Shown one piece after another: positions 1 through 9,573 of a stretch of DNA of 64,000 bases (positions are counted from its first letter, which is position 1; the number at the start of each line of letters is the position of its first letter). This DNA is from Uranotaenia lowii (taxonomy: Eukaryota; Arthropoda; Insecta; Diptera; Culicidae): positions 181,185,802-181,249,801 of the forward strand of contig NC_073693.1 of the NCBI RefSeq assembly GCF_029784155.1. Direction: 5' to 3'. The position numbers and the translations under genes were made by a program. The notes under the pieces were generated by a model. The model searched no databases, had not been told where the DNA came from, and saw nothing but the letters and a program-made list of their open reading frames with translations.

Positions 1-967
1 AAGCTATACTACTCTCATTTAGAATTTTTCCTCTTCTGTCCCCCATTATGTTTTTCCTTTCCGGGTCAGCCAGGCGCTCATAAACCCATAAACAAAAAAA
101 AATCTTGTCAGATTATAAATTATACAATTAAATTGAGTTTTTTCAAATTGATTTTAATTCCCGTCCAAAAAGATAAGGACACAATTTTATTGGCTTGATT
201 GGTTTCTGTTACTCTTTTTTGTGGAAATATCTCCGTTTATTTCACAACATTCAATCGAAATTACCTTTAACTAACCCAAAAATCAGCTCACACCTATTCG
301 GATGTGTTATTATTGTCGCTGAATCCCCAAACCGGAGTTTTAGTCAATATCAGCGACGGCGACATCACTGACGACATTCCATGTTGACCAGACATCTGTC
401 AAACATCTTCCGAGTGTCGGAACCAAACAAAAGAACGGGTTGCCAATCGCCGAGGTGTTTGAAGAATTGTTCATCGTCGCTGTTTGGCAAGGTTGCCAAT
501 CACCAGCGCGAAAACTTCGGATTTCAACTTCAATGACAATATATAGAAATGAAATGAGATACACAACGCAACCAAATTCACCTTTCTTCAAAGTGTCAAG
601 AATAAGCGCTGAATGAACAGCCTGTAAATTAATTTGTCCACGTAAATGTATATGACAGGTGATTTTTCTCAAAAACGGGTAGAAAATAATTTAGCACTAC
701 CAGCAAACACCCAGAATAGGGTAGGTAGACCCAAAAAACAGATAACGGCACTACTGCCGAGCATTCGAAGGTTTTTGCTACCTAATAGTAGCTTACCTAA
801 CTCGGACAATATAAGGGAGTGAAACGATACACACTCATCAATCGAAAACGTTCACTGAAGAAGGTAGTAAGTTGCTATCGAAGTACTGCTATATGAACTT
901 TTTATTTACCGTGGTTGAATTAAAAGGAATCTTTCGATTGCTTTGATTCAGATAAAAAAGGTCATTT
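1..967. other. AT-rich stretch with no recognised gene
   Basis: I see no recognisable coding region here. A slightly GC-richer patch around 340-500 stays open on the minus strand for 110 codons but has no recognisable motif. It also contains the short direct repeat TTGCCAATC twice (about 440 and 494), so I read it as degenerate repeat DNA. The boundary with the TIR element that follows is approximate. Confidence 0.4.
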
Positions 968-1687
968 TACTTAATTTTAGCAAAATGAAGGTTTTTCAGC
1001 CGCTTTGTTCACAGACACCAGCCGCCGAGCCAGAAAAATAAAAAGCTGTCGCGATTAAGTGCGGTTCCGGATGTTCTTTGCTGGTGGTTTTTGTGGAGGC
1101 AACTCCACGACTAAATGGTAGCTGAATCGACACCGGATGCTTACAGGTAAGGTCCGATTTTAAAGTATTTAGATTCTCCAACTTTTTAATTTCTAATGTG
1201 TGTGTTTGTTTTTTTTTCTTCCAGGTTCAAACTGCTAGATACATGAAACCCGCAACAGTCCGACAACTGGAATTTCAACAAGCTGCATCCGGAAAACATC
1301 CCGGTGCTTTCTTTGACGAAGGTGGAATGGCATTTCGCTCGCCAGTAGGTGCGTTCCCAGGATCGAAACTTCCGTTTTACGAAAAGTGTGAAAAAAATAT
1401 TTAAAAATATGAAAAATAAATTATAAGTGAATGAAATTTGTGTATTGTATTCAATATTCAAACATTCCCCTGATTCTCCAAAGGAAAAATAAGGAAACAT
1501 GAAATTACGGATCCGGGCAATTTTTCTCCGGTTTTTGCCAGAAATTTAAGTAAAAACTGCGGCGGCTAAGTTTTTTCTAGTTTGCTAAAATTTTAGTAAA
1601 AAAATATTGCTAAATTGTTTGCTAAGTTTCTAGCTGGTCAAATTTGAGCAAAATTTTGCTAAATTCCGGCCTCGAAAATTTTGTGTG
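968..1687 (+). mobile_element. TA/CACACAAAA-family TIR element, copy 1 (inverted, one end truncated)
   Basis: This copy ends at 1687 with ...TTTTGTGTG, the reverse complement of the family terminus CACACAAAA. Just inside the end it carries the family's subterminal block (reverse complement of AGCAAAATTTTGCTCAAATT, then GACCAGCT). It lies opposite to the three copies that follow. The other terminus is missing, because homology stops near 968. The body holds a two-exon gene reading towards 1687: exon 1 ends at a donor GTAAGG at 1147, the 78-bp intron ends CCAG at 1224, and exon 2 stops at 1404. No transposase is visible, so this is a non-autonomous element. Confidence 0.65.
1225..1404 (+). CDS. 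Terminal exon of a small spliced ORF inside the TIR element (unknown product)
   Basis: Function is not recognised. The exon begins after the acceptor TTCTTCCAG at 1224 and is open in phase 0 for 59 codons to a TAA at 1402-1404. A poly(A) signal AATAAA follows within about 15 bases. In other family copies (acceptor-side exons at 2256, around 3930, around 3070 and around 43370) the exon also starts with the codon GTN or GTT right after CAG, and the upstream exon ends ACAG before GTAAG or GTAGG. The predicted peptide is basic and rich in Gly, Ala and Phe, with no signal peptide or zinc motif. No ATG could be placed with confidence in exon 1 of this copy. The coding potential is inferred only from splice sites, frame and conservation between copies. 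Confidence 0.35.
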   Translation, partial: VQTARYMKPATVRQLEFQQAASGKHPGAFFDEGGMAFRSPVGAFPGSKLPFYEKCEKNI

Positions 1688-1689
1688 TG

Positions 1690-1777
1690 GGAAAGTGCTC
1701 TCAACAGCAAAACAAAATTTCGCGAACGGAAAGTAACAGTTCATTTTTGCTAAGTTGAGCCTCGAAAGTTTTGTGTG
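1690..1777 (+). repeat. Solo B-end fragment of the TA/CACACAAAA family
   Basis: This piece contains the family's other terminal block (ACGGAAAGTAACAG ... TTTTGCTAAG ... CCTCGAAAG) and ends TTTTGTGTG immediately before a TA dinucleotide at 1778-1779. It is only the last ~90 bp of an element, wedged between copies 1 and 2. Confidence 0.55.
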
Positions 1778-1779
1778 TA

Positions 1780-2591
1780 CACACAAAATTTTCGAGGCCG
1801 AAAATTAGCAAAATTTTGCTTAAATTTGACCAGCTAGAAATTTAGCAATCAATTTAGCAAATTTTTTTTACTAAAATGTTAGCAAATATGGGAAAAAGTT
1901 AGCCGCCGAAATGTTTTACTGAAATTTTAGCAAAAACCGGTGATAAAGATGGTGCAGGATTTGAGCCTGCAAGATTTCTTATTTTTCTTTTGGAAACACA
2001 TGGAAAGTATCATATTTTCAATCAAATACAAAAATTATGTGCCATTTATTTTATTGTTTATTTTTCGGAATTTGCACTTAACACTTTTTTATCACTTACA
2101 TTTCGATAACTTTCCAGCGGGGAACGGTTATTTGTCGCCGATTTTCGGATGGTTACATCTACGGCCTACAGGAACCATCGAAGTTACATTCGGCCAGGAC
2201 TTGACAACCTTTCCGTACATTCGTGTTGATGAAGTACCGTCACTGGCAGCAGCAACCTGGTCGAAAAAATAGACATATTACAACCGGAAAATCTTCTATT
2301 TTCCGAATGTTATGTTCTTACCTGTATGATTGAGTTGTCGATTCGGCCACCATTTCGTTGTTCACTTAGCCCCAAAGGTACCGCCGGTACCAAACTTCCG
2401 AACAACACTGACTTTTTTCTTAGCGGCGGCAAAAACGGCTGCTGCCAAAAAAAGAAAGCGGCCAACTAACTTAGTTTTTACTTAAACCAAGCAAAATTCG
2501 CTTTTTGCTACCGTGTTAGTAAAACGAGTCCAAATGCTAATCGAAAGTAATCGACTATTTTTGCTAAGTGGAGGCTCAGAAATTTTGTGTG
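1780..2591 (-). mobile_element. TA/CACACAAAA-family TIR element, copy 2
   Basis: The element starts CACACAAAATTTTCGAGGCC and ends TTTTGTGTG. TA lies at both borders (1778-1779 and 2592-2593), and the right TA is shared with the next element. Its gene reads on the minus strand: a donor (ACAG|GTAAGA) near 2320, and an acceptor (TTTTTTCGACCAG) before 2256. The terminal exon then stays open from 2256 to a TAA at 2128-2130 (about 42 codons beginning Val-Ala-Ala-Ala). The exon 2 sequence is quite different from copy 1, yet the splice-site framework and termini are shared. This suggests a conserved shell with variable cargo, or very fast divergence. Confidence 0.65.
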
Positions 2592-2593
2592 TA

Positions 2594-3453
2594 CACACAA
2601 AACTTTCGAGGCCGAAAATTAGCAAAATTTTGCTCAAATTTGACCAGCTAAAATCTTAGCAATCAATTTAGCAATTTTTTCAAACTAAAATTTTAGCAAA
2701 CGAGATAAAAATTTAGCCGCCGCAATTTTTGCTCCCTTTTCTAGCAAAAAACCGGAGAAAAAGATCGCCGGACCTGAAATTTCAAAATTTATGGGCTTTT
2801 CTCTGGAGATTTAGGGGGAATGTTTGATTATTAAATACAATACTCAAATTTCATTCACTTTCAATTTATTGTTCACATTTTTCCAAAAAAATTTAACACT
2901 TCGTAGAACAGAAGTTCCGATCCTGGGGACGTACTTTCCGGCGAGCGAAATGCAATGCCATTCTTACCAACGAATGCACTAAGTTGTGTGTCGAATGGAG
3001 CTCGTTGAATTTTCAATCTCGGCCCTTTCCATTTCCAGACTGTTGAGGATTTCTTTTTGAAGTTGTAACCTGGTAGAAAAATAATAAACAGTTTTGAAAT
3101 TAAAAAGTTGGAAAATCTGTATAATTTATATTTGGCACTACCTGTACGCTTCCGGCGTCGATTAGGCTAGTATATCGTAGTTGACTAGCCACCTTTAGAA
3201 CCACAAGAATCGAACTTTCGGAACCGCGCTCAATCGTGTCAGTTTGTTTTTTTCCTCCCAACACGCGGCGGCTGCTGTCTGTACACAAAGCGGCTAAACA
3301 ACCTTCGTTTTACTAAAATCAAGCAAGATATACTTTAAAACTACTAAAATCAAGTAAATTTAACTTTTTGCTAAATCGACGGTAAAAAAATATTTTTGCT
3401 AACGGAAAGTAACAGTGAAATTTTGCTAAGTGGAGCCCCGAAAGTTTTGTGTG
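2594..3453 (-). mobile_element. TA/CACACAAAA-family TIR element, copy 3
   Basis: An 860-bp copy with both termini: CACACAAAACTTTCGAGGCC on the left and GGGGCTCCACTTAGC, in inverted form, on the right. TA is present at 2592-2593 and 3454-3455. It is nearly the same as copy 4, which follows directly and shares a TA, so the pair reads as a tandem array. On the minus strand an upstream exon is open from about 3288 to the donor region near 3140 (ending ...Asp-Ala-Gly-Ser-Val-Gln). It joins in frame to a downstream exon starting Val-Thr-Thr after CAG at about 3071. Confidence 0.7.
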
Positions 3454-3455
3454 TA

Positions 3456-4316
3456 CACACAAAACTTTCGAGGCCGAAAATTAGCAAAATTTTGCTCAAA
3501 TTTGACCAGCTAAAATCTTAGCAATCAATTTAGCAATTTTTTCGAACTAAAATTTTAGCAAACGAAAGAAAAATTTAGCCGCCGCAATTTTTGCTCCCGT
3601 TTCTAGCAAAAACCGGAGAAAAAGATTGCCGGACCTGAAATTTCAAAATTTATGGGTTTTTTCTGGAGATTTAGGGGGAATGTTTGATTATTAAATATAC
3701 AATACTCAAATTTCATTTACTTTTAATTTATTGTTTACATTTTTCCCAAAAATTTAAACACTTCGTAGAACAGAAGTTCATATCCTGGGGACGCACTTTC
3801 CGGCGAGCGAAATGCAATGCCATTCTTACCAACGAATGCACTAAGTTGTGGGTCGGATGGATCTCGTTGAATTTTCAATCTCGGCCCTTTCCATTTCCAG
3901 ACTGTTGAGGATTTCTTTTTGAAGTTGTAACCTGGTAGAAAAATAATAAACAGTGTTAAAATTAAAAAGTTGGAAAATCTGTATAATTTATAATTGACCC
4001 TACCTGTAAGCTTCCGGCGTCGATTAGGCTAGTATATCGTAGTTGACTTAGCCACCTTTAGAAACACCAGAATCGAACTTTCGAAACCGCGCTCAATCGT
4101 GTCAGTTTGTTTTTTTCCTCCCAACACGCGGCGGCTGCTGTCTGTACACAAAGCGGCTAAACAACCTTCGTTTTACTAAAATCAAGCAAGATAAACTTTA
4201 AAACTACTAAAAACAAGTAAATTTAGCTTTTTGCTAAATCGACGGTAAAAAAATATTTTTGCTAACGGAAAGTAACAGTGAAATTTTGCTAAGTGGAGCC
4301 CCGAAAGTTTTGTGTG
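3456..4316 (-). mobile_element. TA/CACACAAAA-family TIR element, copy 4
   Basis: An 861-bp full copy, highly similar to copy 3 and sharing the TA at 3454-3455 with it and the TA at 4317-4318 with the next fragment. The palindromic junctions TGTGTGTACACACA are simply two element ends around one TA. The same two-exon layout is present on the minus strand, with donor ACAG|GTAGGG near 4005 and acceptor CCAG near 3932. No transposase is visible. Confidence 0.7.
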
Positions 4317-4318
4317 TA

Positions 4319-4924
4319 CACAAAAAAATTTTCGAGGCCGGATTTTAGCAAAATTTTGCTCAAATTTGACCAGCTCAATTAAGCAATCAATCAAGCAATC
4401 AATTTAGCATTTTTTTAACAAAAATTTTAGCAAAATTGTTGAAAGCGTCCGGACTAAATTTTTGCTAATTTTTCAGTACCTGGAAGCATTGTTTGCTAAA
4501 ATTTGAGCAAAAATATTTTACCACCCAAAAATTAATAAAATTTAAGTAAAATCGAAAATTTTTAAGAATCCGTTGATTTGCTTCTTTGAAAGGGATTGTC
4601 ATTTGAATAAAGCAGTACAGCCAAGAAATGTTTTCTTAAGTTTATTTTCATGCATTTCATGCCACCTAAATGTTCTGCGCGACCAAATCCGGGCTTGGAG
4701 CAAAACATTTCATCTTGAAATTCGTATTCGTTAATGAAAGCTGAAAATAAAAAGGAAGTCAAACTAATAAAGTGTGCATAAATTAATTCACAAAGGTCAT
4801 GGAAAAGAATTAAAAATTCAAACTTCATAAATAGAATTATCATCTTCAGCCCACAACATAAATTCCATTTTCAGACTCAATTTTAAAATTGAATTTCAGA
4901 ACCAGATATAAAGTAATGTTTTCA
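4319..4924 (-). mobile_element. TA/CACACAAAA-family element, second subfamily, right end missing
   Basis: It begins CACAAAAAAATTTTCGAGGC and keeps the family's subterminal block, but from about 4440 it follows a different interior (GTCCGGACTAAATTTTTGC). That interior is shared with the long member at 40107. A terminal exon with a good acceptor (TTTTCAG before 4740) is open on the minus strand to 4562. No matching right terminus is seen before an oppositely oriented end starts at 4927, so this copy is truncated or chimeric. Confidence 0.5.
4562..4740 (-). CDS. Candidate terminal exon of an element-borne mini-gene (unknown product)
   Basis: Not recognised. An AG acceptor (ATTTTCAG) lies just upstream on the minus strand. 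The exon is then open for 58 codons to a TAA at 4562-4564, with two carried-over bases at its start. The peptide has a Phe-Asn/Glu-rich start and a basic middle with two Cys/His-poor Met-Lys stretches. The 5' exon was not identified. It is like the terminal exons of the neighbouring elements in position (just inside the CACACAAAA end) and direction, but not in sequence. Confidence 0.25.
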
Positions 4925-4926
4925 TA

Positions 4927-5168
4927 CACACAAAACTAGGGGCTCCACTTAGCAAAAATTCGCTGTTACTTTCCGTTAGCAAAAGTATTTGTTTAACTGT
5001 TGAGTTAGCAAAAAGCAAAATTTACTTAATTTCAATAATAAGAAAGTTAATTTTGCTTGATTTTAGTAAAAGTAAGGTTTTCCAGCCGCTTTGTTTATAG
5101 ACAGCAGCCGCAGCCAGTTGAAAGAAAAACAACAAATCGAGGTGATCCAGTGCGGTTCCGAGGTGCCC
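4927..5168 (+). mobile_element. Inverted fragment of the TA/CACACAAAA family
   Basis: After TA at 4925-4926 the sequence CACACAAAACTAGGGGCTCC and TTACTTTCCGTTAGC is the family's other end in inverted orientation. It continues through the region seen at 3290-3450 (CAGCCGCTTTG, GACAGCAGCCGC). Homology stops near 5168, where a small unrelated inverted repeat begins, about 250 bp upstream of the FYVE exon. Confidence 0.55.
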
Positions 5169-5170
5169 AA

Positions 5171-5225
5171 GTAACCATAAGCACTAAAGCTTTGCCTTTT
5201 CATAGCTTATGGTGCTTATGGTTAC
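5171..5225. repeat. Short inverted repeat (14-bp perfect arms)
   Basis: GTAACCATAAGCAC at 5171-5184 is the exact reverse complement of 5212-5225, and a second CATAAGC/GCTTATG pairing lies in the loop. This looks like a very small foldback element or a hairpin remnant. Confidence 0.5.
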
Positions 5226-5424
5226 GTGGGTGGCTATTGGAGGCTATGGGTTATTTTTCAGCCTACTGTGATAAACCGAATTCCAACAACATTCTGTTCA
5301 GATTTTTTATCCAAAATCCACATACCATAACACCTCACCCCCCCTTTACCACGTTACGTTTTATTTGAATGGTCCCTATATACGATCGATTAATTGATTA
5401 ATTTTTCATTTTATTCTTTTCCAG

Positions 5425-5614
5425 AACTATAAGAAATACAAGAACACTGAACTTCAAAAGCTGTGGATGCCAGATTCAACTTCAATCGAGTGTTACGAAT
5501 GTTCAGTTAAGTTTTCTACATTTAAAAGGAAGCATCATTGTCGATTATGCGGTCAAATTTTCTGTACTAAGTGTTGTAACCAAGTTGTGCCTGGGAAAAT
5601 CATTAACTGCACAG
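5425..5614 (+). CDS. fab1: FYVE-finger exon of a PIKfyve/Fab1-type phosphatidylinositol-3-phosphate 5-kinase
   Basis: PIKfyve/Fab1 binds PI3P on endosomes through a FYVE zinc finger and makes PI(3,5)P2. Here the acceptor TTCTTTTCCAG ends at 5424. The exon is open in phase 0 for 63 codons plus one base, up to a strong donor GTAAGA at 5615. It reads Leu-Trp-Met-Pro-Asp at the start of the finger, then Cys-x2-Cys, then the PI3P-binding RKHHCR motif with its Cys-x2-Cys, then the double Cys of the GQIFC..CC region, and Val-Val-Pro-Gly-Lys. The WMPD start and the QIFC-x2-CCNQ-x2-PGK pattern are diagnostic of PIKfyve rather than other FYVE proteins such as EEA1, Hrs or SARA. The final Cys pair must lie on the next exon. 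I could not find that exon, or any kinase or chaperonin-like exon, in the window. Large introns full of transposons would explain this. Confidence 0.8.
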
Positions 5615-6037
5615 GTAAGATACTTCTGAAAAAGAGGTTGTTATTGAACCATTCTTTCTGCGCAATGCCTTTTTCGTAGTGTAAAATCAATGTTAAAATA
5701 ATTAATAGGTACTTAGATCTCGACGATTTTTGCTTTTTTAAGTTTTTTGGGTATAAACAAAAAAAAAAATAGACACACACACATGGTGACAATAAAGTTT
5801 CCGTATTATAAAAACTTTATTATAGCTAGTTTAATGACATTGCGGTGAACTTTTACGACGAAAATTCTTGATAGAAGAATTAAAGATTGAAATTAAATGA
5901 CGGATAGATAAAGCAGATTCTTAGTAGGAGAAAATTTATAAAAGTTGAAAATGAGCCAAGAGCATATTTTATGGAAAGCTTCAAAGGTACGTTCTAGACC
6001 CTTTGTCCCGCATCAATTGAATGGCTGGAAGAAGTAA
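5615..6037 (+). other. Downstream intron start of the FYVE gene; no other feature
   Basis: AT-rich sequence following the donor site, with only homopolymer runs and a short CA run near 5773. I see no exon. Confidence 0.5.
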
Positions 6038-7018
6038 CACGGAAAATAAAAAAAAGGTAAAATTTACCTTTTTGCGAGGTGAATTTTTTCCACCCCTCTT
6101 TCGAGGTAAATTTTACCTTTTTTTCATTCACCTAGCAAAAAGGTAAAATTTACCTTTTTTCAATTTACCTAGCAAAAAGGTAAATTTTACCTTTTTCGCA
6201 TTCACCTAGCAAAATAGTAAATAATACCGTTTTCCCATTTGCTGATTTAAAAGGTAAATGCTGGTTGGTTTGATTGTTTTCTTTAATAAGAATTAAAAAA
6301 ATACAAAATTCTTTCAAAAATGATATTTATTGGAGATAAATAGGGACTGGTAATTCGGCTTCGCGTTCTTCTGAGCCGCTATGGCCGCTGAATCCACCTG
6401 CGTTGCGTACATTCATGGTCTCCTCCGTTCGACTAATCCGGTCAGGTTCGGCTTTTCCGGCTGGAGGATGACGTGGAATACACCTCAAAGCTCTATGGGC
6501 CGATCTGAAACAAAATCAATAGTATTATGACGAGAACCAGCACAACTAAATGATATTTAAGAACACTTATCATTCTATTCCGATTTTCACATATTAGGCA
6601 CAAAGCAAAACTTGTTTCTAGAATGACAAAACAGCTTAACCTCAATGAACGGGTTCGACGAATAGTTACTTTTTTTTAGAAGAATTGTACCGTTTTGTTT
6701 GGCTCAATCCAGGTCAATTACACCTCGCTACGAGGTAAGTTTTACCTTATTTGGATTTACCTTTTTTTCTAGGTGAATTATACTTTTTTATCGAGCTCAA
6801 TTCAGGTGAACTTCACCTCGCTACGAGGTAAGATTTACCCTTTTTGGATTCACCTTTTTTCTCGGTGAATTGTACCTTTTTTCAAACCTCGATTCAGGTA
6901 AATTTTACCTCACTGTGAGGTGAGTTTCACCTCGAAGAGGTAGAAGTTACCTTTTTGGCTTTCACGAGCGTTCACCTTTGCTAACTCGGTAGATTTTACC
7001 TTTTTATTATTTTCCGTG
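6038..7018 (-). mobile_element. CACGGAAAA-ended TIR element (981 bp)
   Basis: The left end CACGGAAAATAA and the right end TTATTTTCCGTG are inverted repeats. Each is followed inward by repeated GGTAAAATTTACC-type palindromes (at least four near the left end, several near the right), so both ends can fold extensively. The target duplication is unclear, with AA on both sides at most. It is non-autonomous: no transposase. The centre holds one exon-like ORF on the minus strand. Confidence 0.6.
6327..6504 (-). CDS. Candidate terminal exon inside the CACGGAAAA element (unknown product)
   Basis: Not recognised. The minus-strand acceptor TTTGTTTCAG lies right before 6504. The exon is open for 58 codons to a TAA at 6327-6329 that overlaps the poly(A) signal (CAATAAATA). 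It is clearly GC-richer than its surroundings. The peptide is Arg/His/Pro-rich, then Gly/Ser/Glu-rich, with no known motif. One base is carried in from an upstream exon that I could not place. The compact stop/poly(A) overlap and base composition argue for a real gene end rather than chance. Confidence 0.35.
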
Positions 7019-7934
7019 AATAGCTAGAGGCGCAATTCCAATTACACTGAGGCATCTATGAATTTTTTGGAAAAAGCATTTCGTTTCCACTTGCCAAGTT
7101 TAGATTTTTTTCACAAAATACCGTTGCTTTTATACCAACATTGTTTTAATTTTTCACTTTCAATGGGAATTTGTTGAGCACTATTTTAGTGATGCAACGA
7201 ACGATAATTGATATTTTTTTAAACATATTTTTCTAGGACATGTGAAAGTTGAACTATGGTGAAATCCGTTTGCACTTGCCCCGGTGTACCTTATTTATTT
7301 TAAACCCTTTCGAAATAAAGTCCGAAAAGTTGCATTTTTTATGTAGTTAACAATAAATAAACAATGGATTTTCATGCATTCATTTAAGAGAAAACCTTTT
7401 GCAAATACTTACATAAGCAAAGAATAAGTTAATTCTTTTCAACCACAAAATATTCATAAATAAAATTAAGAGATTAAACTAGCAGCTCAAATCAGATTCA
7501 TTTTCTAGGCTTGAAACCTCGATTAAAATTTAAGATTTTAGTTTGGAACGTTGTTTCTGAATAATTTGCAATTTAAATAATGTTAAACAACAAACCAATA
7601 TAATAAATTTACAGCTTAACTTTTGCTTGAAGCCTAAGTACATGTTCTTTGACCAATGTAAATTCAAAATTAATAATATTTTGCATACTTAGTTAGAATC
7701 CTGTGAATATTTAATCCTTCGTTTCATGAAGTAACAAATTTGTAACAATTAAAACTGTTCTTAATTTCGCACAATGCTAAATAGACAACTTTTTTATGGC
7801 AATATCTAACTTCAAGATCACGCTCAATTAAAAAAAAGAACTTCTAGTGTATAAAGGTACGTACAAACAAGACCAGATTGAATCTACAAATATGGCATGC
7901 TGAACAAGCCTTATTTTTCAGATTTTTGGCCTGG
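7019..7934. other. AT-rich non-coding stretch with one stray transposon end
   Basis: No exon is visible. Around 7279-7297 the sequence CACTTGCCCCGGTGTACC matches the terminal repeat of the TTAA-flanked element at 61853-62781, so it is probably a solo end of that family. Confidence 0.4.
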
Positions 7935-8077
7935 CCTTGTGATATAGCTCAGTTGGCAAGTGCTTCCTGAGCAGGTCCGCGAGTTCGAGCCCAAGAGTAA
8001 ACATCGAACACAGTTGTACCGGATCGCGAATGCCACAAAAATGTTAACACGATTGGAATCGAAACAAAAAAAAAAAG
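7935..8077 (+). mobile_element. tRNA-derived SINE-like retroposon
   Basis: An internal RNA polymerase III promoter is visible: A box TAGCTCAGTTGG at 7945-7956 and B box GAGTTCGAGCC at 7981-7991. They are spaced as in a tRNA, but no cloverleaf is possible after the D arm. An unrelated segment and an A-rich tail (AAACAAAAAAAAAAAA) near 8061-8076 follow. This layout is that of a tRNA-related SINE. I cannot assign it to a named family. Confidence 0.5.
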
Positions 8078-9497
8078 GATTTTGGCCTAGTTTAATTCAC
8101 ATTGATCAATTTTTTGTCTCTAAAAAAATATTGTTGTATTCTAAGAAAAGTAACTCACATTAAAAAAAAACCTTATGAAATATTTTTTAAATTTAGAAAA
8201 TATTGACAAAAATTACGAAAGTTTACCTAATAATAAGTTTGGATGCACGATTTAAGATTTTTCATCAACCTAAATCAGCCGGCATCGAAGTTATTAGTTC
8301 TTGATAAAAACAAGAGATATCTGAAATTTTGATATTCGATCGAAAAGATCTTTGATGATGATCTGTGGTGATTTTTTTCAGAAATTTGATAGAAAATTTA
8401 TAAAAAAAACATTGAGTTATTTGACCTATAATTCGCATTTCACATTACCAAAGTCATAATACAGCTTTAGAAACGCTATCCCAATGATATCTTAGTAAGA
8501 TAAAAAATTTAAAAAAAACTGTATAAAAATTCTAGAATCAAGATTGTAGTTTTGAAGATAGTTGTTTAAAAATATGTGAAATTAAACATTTTTCTGTGAT
8601 TTCGACAAACTTTCTCAACATCAATGCAATGAACTTTAATTGAAAAAACGGGGTTTAAGGAAGTTTGTTGGAATAAAATCTATGCTTTGAGACAAGTTAT
8701 AATTGAGGGAAAAAAAACACAGGAAGTCAATTAGCGATTCAACGTCCAACGCTAAGAGACGGTAATTTCTTTGAATATATATTTTTTCACACTCTTAGTT
8801 ATCACTGTGGTAAGCTCCAGAAGATGACGAATAGTACTATCGGTTTTAACAAGAACGTTGTAATAACGAATGTTAGTCAAGAAGTACTATTAAAAAATTG
8901 AGAGAATCAAAAACTGACAAAGATTTAGTTATGTACTCTTCAATATCGAGTATTTAAAAAGTTGTGTTGAATTTTTGGTTTTAAACACGTGAATTGATTT
9001 TACCTTTATTTTTCGCCATTAGTTTTCGCCAAAAATTAAAAAAAAAGTAAAATAAAGCTCTGTTAGTTATCAAAAAAAAAGATTGTTTTGAGTGCGGCCC
9101 GCCGAAAAGATTTAAAATTTAAATTGGCCCGTTGGTTCAAAAGGTTGCTCACCCCTGCTCTAATATAATGGCTTTATGATAATTATTGCAAATTTGCAAC
9201 ATCATGCAACCGTAGTACCCTAGCTAGGTATTTCGGATTGTGCGTTTTCGAAACTGTCATAGTTTAAACAGTGTGTATTTATGTTTCCCGATGAAAGTGT
9301 TATCGTTATTAATGTTTTATTTTCATGTCATAATGACATTTCGAAAATGTTTTGAATAAGTGAAAAAAAATCTGTCAAATGTTGCAATATTGGAAAAATC
9401 AAGTTCAAATTCTATTGGTTAGATAATTTACTATTCATTTTATAAAGTAAAAAATTTGGAATAATCATGAGAACATTGCAATAATTATTTTCACTAC
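8078..9497. other. AT-rich non-coding stretch; possible hAT end near 9156
   Basis: No exon is seen. TTGCTCACCCCTG at 9144-9156 resembles the inverted terminus (CAGGGGTG...) common in hAT-type elements, preceded by GCGGCCCGC-type sequence, but no second end was found. Confidence 0.35.
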
Positions 9498-9573
9498 AAG
9501 GTCTGTTGGAAATCATAGCAGTCAGCGATTTACAGCTATATATATGGTATATGGTATATAATGGTATATAAGG

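Noticed and set aside
340..672. 110-codon minus-strand ORF as a gene
   Set aside because: No motif, no splice or poly(A) context, AT-rich surroundings; too weak to call.
7936..8010. Functional tRNA gene
   Set aside because: A and B boxes are present but the acceptor and anticodon stems cannot be formed; it fits a SINE head.
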